NCBI GenBank assembly: GCA_017482355.1
Contig: JAFUNJ010000012.1
Span: forward strand, 124,001 to 188,000
Length of the DNA: 64,000 bases
Reading direction: 5' to 3'
From: Clostridia bacterium
GTDB taxonomy: Bacteria; Bacillota; Clostridia; Oscillospirales; CAG-272
Shown: one piece after another, positions 59,044-64,000 of the stretch
Layout of the letters: every line of letters begins with the position of its first letter
How positions within the stretch are numbered: the stretch's first letter is position 1
The notes under the pieces: model-generated
What the model saw: only the letters and a program-made list of their open reading frames with translations
The model's database searches: none
Told to the model about the DNA's origin: nothing
Position numbers and translations under genes: made by a program

Positions 59044-60324
59044 TTATTTGCGGTCCACGATTGCGGCGAGCATTTCGGCACAGTCGGCACGGGTAAGTGC
59101 GTCCGTCGGCGAAATCACGCCGTTTTCGGCTCTTACTACGCCTATTTCAATAAGCGCACATACAGAGTCGAGCGCGTATGAGGGCACGCTGTCCATATCC
59201 TCGAAAACAGGGACGGCCTTTGCGTCGTCTGCGCCGATAAGGGTGTCGAGGATGACACACGCTTCGGCTTTTGTTAAGCTTCTGCTACAGTCAAGCTCTT
59301 GTAGACCCTCGGCATTAATGAGTGATAGACTGTATGCGGTAAGGAGATACGGTCTGTATTCTTTGGGCTGTGACATTATCTGCTGGCCTATGTCATTTGG
59401 AACAACGGTTTTGAGCGGGGTTTCGGATGCGGTCATCGCGGCTTTCAGAAATTCACCGTACGTCACCTCTTTATCCGGCATAAAGACGTTTTCATTTCCG
59501 TCTTTGCTTCCCTCCATTACTCCCATGGAATCAAGCAGCAACGCGCCGTAATGTCCCGGATCGTATATCATGTCCTTAAATACTGCAACGCCGCCGCTTC
59601 TGCCGACAGAGATCCCAACGGTAATTTTTTCCGATCGGTTGCCGTATTTATCAATTCCCACGTAGGTGAAGCTGTCGCGTCCGACGTAGTTTTTCATGGG
59701 CGTATAGGTATATTCGCCGTTTACTCTGTCCTTGACAGTCAGAAGTCCTTTTTGGGGATAGGATACGACCTCGTATTTTATACTGTCACCGTCGGGATCA
59801 ATACATCTCATGCTTCCGCTGACCGCTATGTTCTTATACGTATTGACCGCAAAAAAGCTGTCGTCGATGCCGAGCGAGGTCGGAGAGTAGTTTCTTTGAT
59901 CAATGAAATACATAACTGCCTTGCAGGTATATTCGCCGCTGACAGTGAAGGTAAACTCCGCTTTTTCGGTACCACTGCTCGGCGTGAAGGTGAGAGACGG
60001 TATGCTTGACGCCGTTATGCTTTGCCCATTCGTAACCGCAAGCGAGCCGAGCATAAGCTTGCCTGAGCTTGCGCTCGGGAGCGATGTGATCACTATATTC
60101 TTGAGCTTATTTACTCCGAGCGCCGTCTCGAAATCCGACGACGTGAAGCTTATCTTTTCACCGCTTTGCACCGAGACTATCATCGGATCGTGCGTGGCGA
60201 TCACGTTAAAGGCCGGTGAAAGCGGCTTTTTTTCTTTATCTTTGGCTGATGCCGTCGGGGATAGCGTTATGGCAAGGCAAACGGCAAGCGCAAGTGCGGC
60301 TATGTTCTTTACTTTCTTATTCAT
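59044..60324 (-). CDS. Exported SLH-domain protein with cadherin-like module
   Basis: 426 residues. Signal peptide about 1-27 (MNKKVKNIAALALAVCLAITLS...). A beta-rich N-terminal half includes a tandem-95/cadherin-like unit, MRCIDPDGDSIKYEVVSYPQKG followed by YTPMKNYVGRDSFTYVGIDKYGNRS. The C-terminal 180 residues are S-layer homology repeats: FKDMIYDPGHYGALLLDSMGVMEG, VTYGEFLKAAM, then SLTKAEACVILDTLIGAD, FEDMDSVPSYALDSVCALIEIGVV and LTRADCAEMLAAI. SLH repeats bind pyruvylated secondary wall polymers and anchor proteins to the wall. Together with its two neighbours it is probably part of the surface layer. Confidence 0.9.
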   Translation of the reverse strand: MNKKVKNIAALALAVCLAITLSPTASAKDKEKKPLSPAFNVIATHDPMIVSVQSGEKISFTSSDFETALGVNKLKNIVITSLPSASSGKLMLGSLAVTNGQSITASSIPSLTFTPSSGTEKAEFTFTVSGEYTCKAVMYFIDQRNYSPTSLGIDDSFFAVNTYKNIAVSGSMRCIDPDGDSIKYEVVSYPQKGLLTVKDRVNGEYTYTPMKNYVGRDSFTYVGIDKYGNRSEKITVGISVGRSGGVAVFKDMIYDPGHYGALLLDSMGVMEGSKDGNENVFMPDKEVTYGEFLKAAMTASETPLKTVVPNDIGQQIMSQPKEYRPYLLTAYSLSLINAEGLQELDCSRSLTKAEACVILDTLIGADDAKAVPVFEDMDSVPSYALDSVCALIEIGVVRAENGVISPTDALTRADCAEMLAAIVDRK

Positions 60325-60439
60325 TTTCTGCCTCCGAGTGAGAAATTTTCAAGTGTTTACAAAATACACTTGTATGTTTTCGGTTTTTAACTTATAATAT
60401 CAATATGCGTTAGGTGCAAGCGATATGACGGAGGCGCGT

Positions 60440-61342
60440 ATGTTAACTGTTATTTCAAGTGAATACGACGGTATGATCTTACGCGAGTATTTACGTAACG
60501 TGCTTCGTTTGTCCCGTGCTGAGCTTACCGAGCTGAAAAAGCGTGACGACGGTATTATGCTCAACGGCGCACGCGTGACTGTTCGTGCGGTCTTAAAGGT
60601 AGGCGACGAGCTTGTTCTTTCGCGTGACGATATTGAGTCAAGTAAAGGTGTTGCTCCCGTTGAATTACCGCTAGAAATTCTCTATGAGGACGACGACGTT
60701 ATAGCGCTTAACAAGCCGCCTTTTATGCCTACTCATCCGTCACACGACCATCAGTCCGACACGCTTGCGAACGCTCTTGCCTACTATTTTGAAAGCAAGG
60801 GGATCCCTTTCGTTTTTCGTGCGGTGAACCGACTCGACCGCGACACAAGCGGTGTCGTTCTCGTTGCAAAGAATAAAAATTCCGCTTTCCTTCTTGCAAA
60901 GCAGATCGCTGAATTTAAGGTCACAAAAAAATATGTTGCAATTGTCGAGGGCGAGATACTATCATCAGGCGCGGTAGAGGGCAACATACGGCGCATAGAG
61001 GACGGACGGATGCGCCGAGGAGTTTTCCCCGACGGTCAATACGCCCTTACCGAATACGAGGTCTTAGGCGTAAAGAGCGGACTTTCCGCCTTGCTTGTCA
61101 CCCCGAAAACGGGACGGACACATCAGATACGCGTACATCTTTCTCACATAGATCACCCGATTCTCGGCGATACTCTATACGGTGACGAAAGCGGAAGCAA
61201 GCTAATAAGCCGTCAGGCGCTTCACGCATATTCGCTTACATTTTCGCTTCCCTCCAATAACGAAACCATTACTGTAAAGGCGCCGCTTCCAAGCGATATG
61301 GCGTCAATAGGTGTTTATGAACAGGATAAGGTCTTTTCTTAA
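60440..61342 (+). CDS. RluA-family pseudouridine synthase
   Basis: 300 residues from the ATG at 60440 (GGAGG 5 bases upstream); a start five codons earlier is rejected. An S4 RNA-binding domain (SRAELTELKKRDDGIMLNGARVTVRAVLKVGD) is followed by the catalytic domain: VIALNKPPFMPTHPSHDH, the catalytic Asp in AVNRLDRDTSGVVLVAKN (about 133), and the conserved VTPKTGRTHQIRVHLSHIDHPILGDTLYG. It converts uridine to pseudouridine in rRNA or tRNA; which site cannot be told from sequence. It overlaps the next gene. Confidence 0.95.
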   Translation: MLTVISSEYDGMILREYLRNVLRLSRAELTELKKRDDGIMLNGARVTVRAVLKVGDELVLSRDDIESSKGVAPVELPLEILYEDDDVIALNKPPFMPTHPSHDHQSDTLANALAYYFESKGIPFVFRAVNRLDRDTSGVVLVAKNKNSAFLLAKQIAEFKVTKKYVAIVEGEILSSGAVEGNIRRIEDGRMRRGVFPDGQYALTEYEVLGVKSGLSALLVTPKTGRTHQIRVHLSHIDHPILGDTLYGDESGSKLISRQALHAYSLTFSLPSNNETITVKAPLPSDMASIGVYEQDKVFS

Positions 61343-62429
61343 AAAAGTATCAAGGGCAATTCCGCGCTGGGCAAAGATATCTATCTGCCTTGGGCTTTTT
61401 TCGCTCGTTCTGTATGCGCTTTTTGTTGTTTCTCCTGCGTTTTCGGATTTCTTTAACCGATATCCCGCGGCGTTTTTGCGTGCAATTCTTGCTTTTATAT
61501 CAGGTATTTTTCCCTTTTCGATTGCTGAGACGCTAATCATACTTTTGCCGCTTATACTCATTATCGTTATGGTTAAAATAGCAAAGGCGGCAAGAGGAAA
61601 GCTGCGCGAGACGTTTAGGATGTTCGTTTCGATGGTCGCGGTGCTTGCTTTATTCTTTACGAGCTTTACATTTCTTTTTGCATCGGGTTATCGCGGAACG
61701 ACGCTTGATAAAAAGCTTGGCTTAGAGCGAACAGCCGTCAGCGCATCCGATCTTGACACTACCGCGAGAGCGCTTTTGGGTGAGCTCAAAAAGCTGACAC
61801 CTAAAATAAAATACGCACCTGACGGCGCCTCGGCTATGCCGCATTCGGTATTTGAAATGAACGACGAGCTTCAGGACGCTTACAAGCAGGCGACAAAGAA
61901 ATACGACTTCTTGCCCGACTTCAGAAGCAGAATCAAGCCGGTAATGTTAAGCGAGCCGATGACGCACACTCATATTTCGGGTATATACACATTCTTCACA
62001 GGCGAAAGCAATCTGAACACAAATTTCCCCGATTACACGCTTCCCTTCACCGCCGCGCACGAGCTTGCACATCAGCGCGGTATTGCGCGTGAGGACGAAG
62101 CGAACTTCGTTGCGTTTCTCGTTTGTATGGAAAGCGATGACACCTATATCAGATACAGCGGATATATGAATCTTTTTGAGTACGTTCTTTCGGCGCTTTA
62201 TGAAGCGGACAGCAAGGCGTATTTTGCGATCGTGAACGAGATGGGTAACGCTCTCATCGGCGAGATCAATGCGTATAACACCTTCTTCGACAAGTACCGT
62301 GACAACGTCGTCGCTGATGTCAGCGGAGCAATGAACGACGGTTATCTTCAGTCGCAGGGACAGGTTGCAGGGTCGCAAAGCTACGGAATGGTAGTTGATC
62401 TTGCGGTTGCGTACTATAAAAAGAAATAA
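61317..62429 (+). CDS. DUF3810 membrane protein, putative zinc protease
   Basis: 370 residues. Three membrane helices lie in the first 125 residues (about 20-42, 55-85, 105-125), followed by an extracytoplasmic-looking domain. It carries TAAHELAHQRGIAREDEANFVAF (about 245), an HExxH zinc motif with a downstream EANF glutamate, typical of gluzincin-like peptidases. Size and pattern match DUF3810. Substrate unknown. The ATG at 61317 overlaps the end of the rluA-type gene by 26 bases; no strong ribosome site is visible, so translation may be coupled. Followed by a good terminator. Confidence 0.88.
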   Translation: MNRIRSFLKKVSRAIPRWAKISICLGLFSLVLYALFVVSPAFSDFFNRYPAAFLRAILAFISGIFPFSIAETLIILLPLILIIVMVKIAKAARGKLRETFRMFVSMVAVLALFFTSFTFLFASGYRGTTLDKKLGLERTAVSASDLDTTARALLGELKKLTPKIKYAPDGASAMPHSVFEMNDELQDAYKQATKKYDFLPDFRSRIKPVMLSEPMTHTHISGIYTFFTGESNLNTNFPDYTLPFTAAHELAHQRGIAREDEANFVAFLVCMESDDTYIRYSGYMNLFEYVLSALYEADSKAYFAIVNEMGNALIGEINAYNTFFDKYRDNVVADVSGAMNDGYLQSQGQVAGSQSYGMVVDLAVAYYKKK

Positions 62430-62433
62430 GTTG

Positions 62434-62468
62434 ATCCCAAGAGCGGGCACTCTTGGGATTCTTTTTTG
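62434..62468 (+). terminator. Terminator of the rluA-DUF3810 unit
   Basis: ATCCCAAGAG / CTCTTGGGAT stem with a six-base loop followed by TCTTTTTTG. Confidence 0.88.
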
Positions 62469-62535
62469 TGGTTGACTTTCTTAACGTATTATGATACAAT
62501 AGCCAAGTGTGTAAAAAAGGAAATGAGGAAAAATA

Positions 62536-64000
62536 ATGATTACAGTATCAGATCTGAGCTTTCAGTTTGGCGGACAGCTTCTTTTTAAGGACGTTGACCT
62601 CAAGTTTACCCCCGGAAACTGTTACGGCATAATCGGTGCTAACGGTGCGGGCAAGTCGACCTTTCTTAAGATCCTTTGCGGTGAGCTTGATCCGACAAAG
62701 GGCGCTGTCACTATTCCCGACACGGTCAGAATGTCGGTACTTCGTCAGGATCACTTTGCTTTTGACGATTTTACCGTTCTTGACACCGTAATTCAGGGAA
62801 ACAAGCGTCTTTACGACATTATGAAGGAAAAGGACGCTATATACAATAAAGAGGATTTCACCGACGAGGACGGCATTCGCGCGTCTGAGCTTGAGGGCGA
62901 ATTTGCCGAGCTTAACGGCTGGGAGGCGGAGTCCGACGCTTCGAAGCTTCTTCAGGGTCTGGGACTATCCGACTCTATTCTCTACGACCTTATGTCGACC
63001 TTAAAGGAAAGCGAAAAGGTCAAGGTTCTCCTTGCGCAGGCGCTTTTCGGAAATCCCGACATTATCCTTCTCGACGAGCCGACGAACGGTCTTGACATTG
63101 ACGCCGTCAGATGGCTTGAGGACTTCCTTGCCGACTATTTCGGTACAGTGCTTGTCGTTTCGCACGACCGTCACTTCCTTAACAACGTTTGTACGAATAT
63201 CGTCGACATCGACTACGGCTCTATAAAGATGTACGTCGGTAACTACGAGTTCTGGTACGAGTCCAGCCAGCTCATGCAACGCCTTATCAAGCAGCAAAAC
63301 AAGAAAAACGAGGACAAGATCCGCGAGCTTCAGGCGTTCATTTCGCGCTTCTCTGCGAACAAAAGTAAGTCGCGTCAGGCGACAGCAAGAAGAAAGCTTC
63401 TTGACAAGATAGCTCTTGAAGAAATACCCGCGTCGAGCCGTCGTTATCCGTTCATCGGCTTTGATATGGACCGTGAGGCAGGCAAGGACATTCTCTTCGT
63501 TAATGATCTTACAAAGACCGAAAACGGCGAAATAATGTTCAAGGATCTGACTTTCACCGTAAACAAGGGCGACAAGATCGCTTTTGTCGGTAACGAACAG
63601 GCAATAACCGCGCTTTTCAAAGTTCTTATGGAAGAGACAGAGCCCGACAGCGGCTCCTTCAAGTGGGGCATCAGCATAACGAAGTCATACTTCCCTCACG
63701 ACAACTCCGAGTATTTTAACGGCTGTCACGACTCCATTCTCGACTGGATGCGCCGCTACTCGAAAGATCAGACCGAAACCTACTTGCGCGGATTCCTCGG
63801 CAGAATGCTTTTCTCAAATGAGAGCGTATTTAAGGAAGTAAACGTTCTTTCGGGCGGAGAAAAGGTAAGATGTATGTTCTCGCGTATGATGCTTTTCGGT
63901 TCGAACGTGCTTCTGCTTGACCAGCCGACCGACCATCTCGACCTTGAGTCGATCACAGCCGTAAACCACGGTCTCGACAACTTCAAGGGCAACGTGCTCT
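62536..64000 (+). CDS. ABC-F family ATPase (YbiT-like), 3' end outside the window
   Basis: 488 codons are visible; the gene continues past base 64000. Two ABC domains without membrane helices, as in ribosome-associated ABC-F translation factors. NBD1 has Walker A IIGANGAGKSTFLKIL (about 34), signature region TLKESEKVKVLLAQALFG, Walker B IILLDEPTNGLD and SHDRHFLNNV. The linker (about 250-310) is basic and coiled. NBD2 starts near 325 but its Walker A reads FVGNEQAITALFKVL, without the GKT lysine, while its signature VLSGGEKVRCMFSRMML and Walker B LLLDQPTDHLD are intact. Own start with GAGGAAAAATA upstream. Functionally a probable translation or stress factor. Confidence 0.93.
   Translation, partial: MITVSDLSFQFGGQLLFKDVDLKFTPGNCYGIIGANGAGKSTFLKILCGELDPTKGAVTIPDTVRMSVLRQDHFAFDDFTVLDTVIQGNKRLYDIMKEKDAIYNKEDFTDEDGIRASELEGEFAELNGWEAESDASKLLQGLGLSDSILYDLMSTLKESEKVKVLLAQALFGNPDIILLDEPTNGLDIDAVRWLEDFLADYFGTVLVVSHDRHFLNNVCTNIVDIDYGSIKMYVGNYEFWYESSQLMQRLIKQQNKKNEDKIRELQAFISRFSANKSKSRQATARRKLLDKIALEEIPASSRRYPFIGFDMDREAGKDILFVNDLTKTENGEIMFKDLTFTVNKGDKIAFVGNEQAITALFKVLMEETEPDSGSFKWGISITKSYFPHDNSEYFNGCHDSILDWMRRYSKDQTETYLRGFLGRMLFSNESVFKEVNVLSGGEKVRCMFSRMMLFGSNVLLLDQPTDHLDLESITAVNHGLDNFKGNVL

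Noticed and set aside
1-64000. CRISPR arrays, tRNA and rRNA genes, prophage or insertion sequences.
   Set aside because: No regularly spaced repeats, cloverleaf sequences, rRNA segments, phage structural genes or transposase other than the single serine recombinase were seen by reading.

Overview
The window looks like a chromosomal segment of an uncultured, carbohydrate-degrading Bacillota, most likely class Clostridia. The evidence is a Gram-positive-type PolC, RNase M5, a T-box leader in front of valS, YerC/TrpR-like and DUF896 proteins, dimeric class II GlyRS, and strong SigA-type promoters (TTGACA, 17 bp, TATAAT). Isoprenoids are made by the MEP pathway (ispG, dxr). Three glycoside hydrolases (GH78 and two GH2) suggest a gut or plant-polysaccharide habitat. 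Species cannot be named from sequence alone. No rRNA, tRNA, CRISPR array, prophage or insertion sequence was recognised.

Layout. 1-5.8 kb: end of GTP-dependent PEPCK, a small membrane protein, trmL divergent from secA, and a membrane protein directly behind secA. 5.8-11.1 kb: topB, two unrecognised membrane or lipoprotein genes, yajC with a TIGR04086-type membrane protein, and an SPFH protein. 11.1-12.9 kb: a compact four-gene operon (two helical unknowns, an ArsR-DUF2087 regulator, an XRE regulator) behind a consensus promoter. 13.0-17.2 kb: minus-strand housekeeping operon apgM-lepB-rbgA-rnhB-HAD phosphatase. 17.2-22.4 kb: GH78, then an LCP-family protein with glyS. 22.4-24.5 kb: DinB-like protein, a frameshifted GNAT acetyltransferase and a methyltransferase. 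24.5-28.7 kb: GH2 divergent from an AraC regulator, which converges on a large serine recombinase preceded by a 54-residue protein. 28.8-31.1 kb: comEC.

31.1-42.1 kb is a long minus-strand operon, pyrH-frr-uppS-cdsA-dxr-rseP-ispG-polC. It links nucleotide supply, ribosome recycling, isoprenoid/undecaprenyl and phospholipid synthesis, envelope proteolysis and replication. A palindromic repeat cluster lies between rseP and ispG. 42.1-45.9 kb: valS under a T-box with a GUC specifier, then a CBM9-like protein and a DUF896 protein. 46.5-46.8 kb holds a structured RNA with its own promoter and terminator, directly upstream of a SHOCT-domain gene. 46.9-52.4 kb: minus-strand operon DUF1934-holA-membrane protein-rnmV-gtrA-MFS-GDPD. 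52.5-54.9 kb: a second GH2. 55.2-56.2 kb: YerC-like regulator overlapping a methyltransferase. 56.3-60.3 kb: three exported proteins (repetitive beta-rich protein, transglutaminase-like protein, SLH protein). 60.4-64 kb: RluA-type pseudouridine synthase, DUF3810 protein, and an ABC-F protein cut by the window edge.

The best candidates for something undescribed are the nested-hairpin RNA at 46541-46754 and the four-gene operon at 11151-12886. Smaller oddities are an RbgA GTPase without its NKxD motif, an ABC-F protein without the second Walker A lysine, a ComEC with a degraded metallo-beta-lactamase domain, and a solitary serine recombinase whose stop codon lies in a dyad shared with the convergent araC gene.
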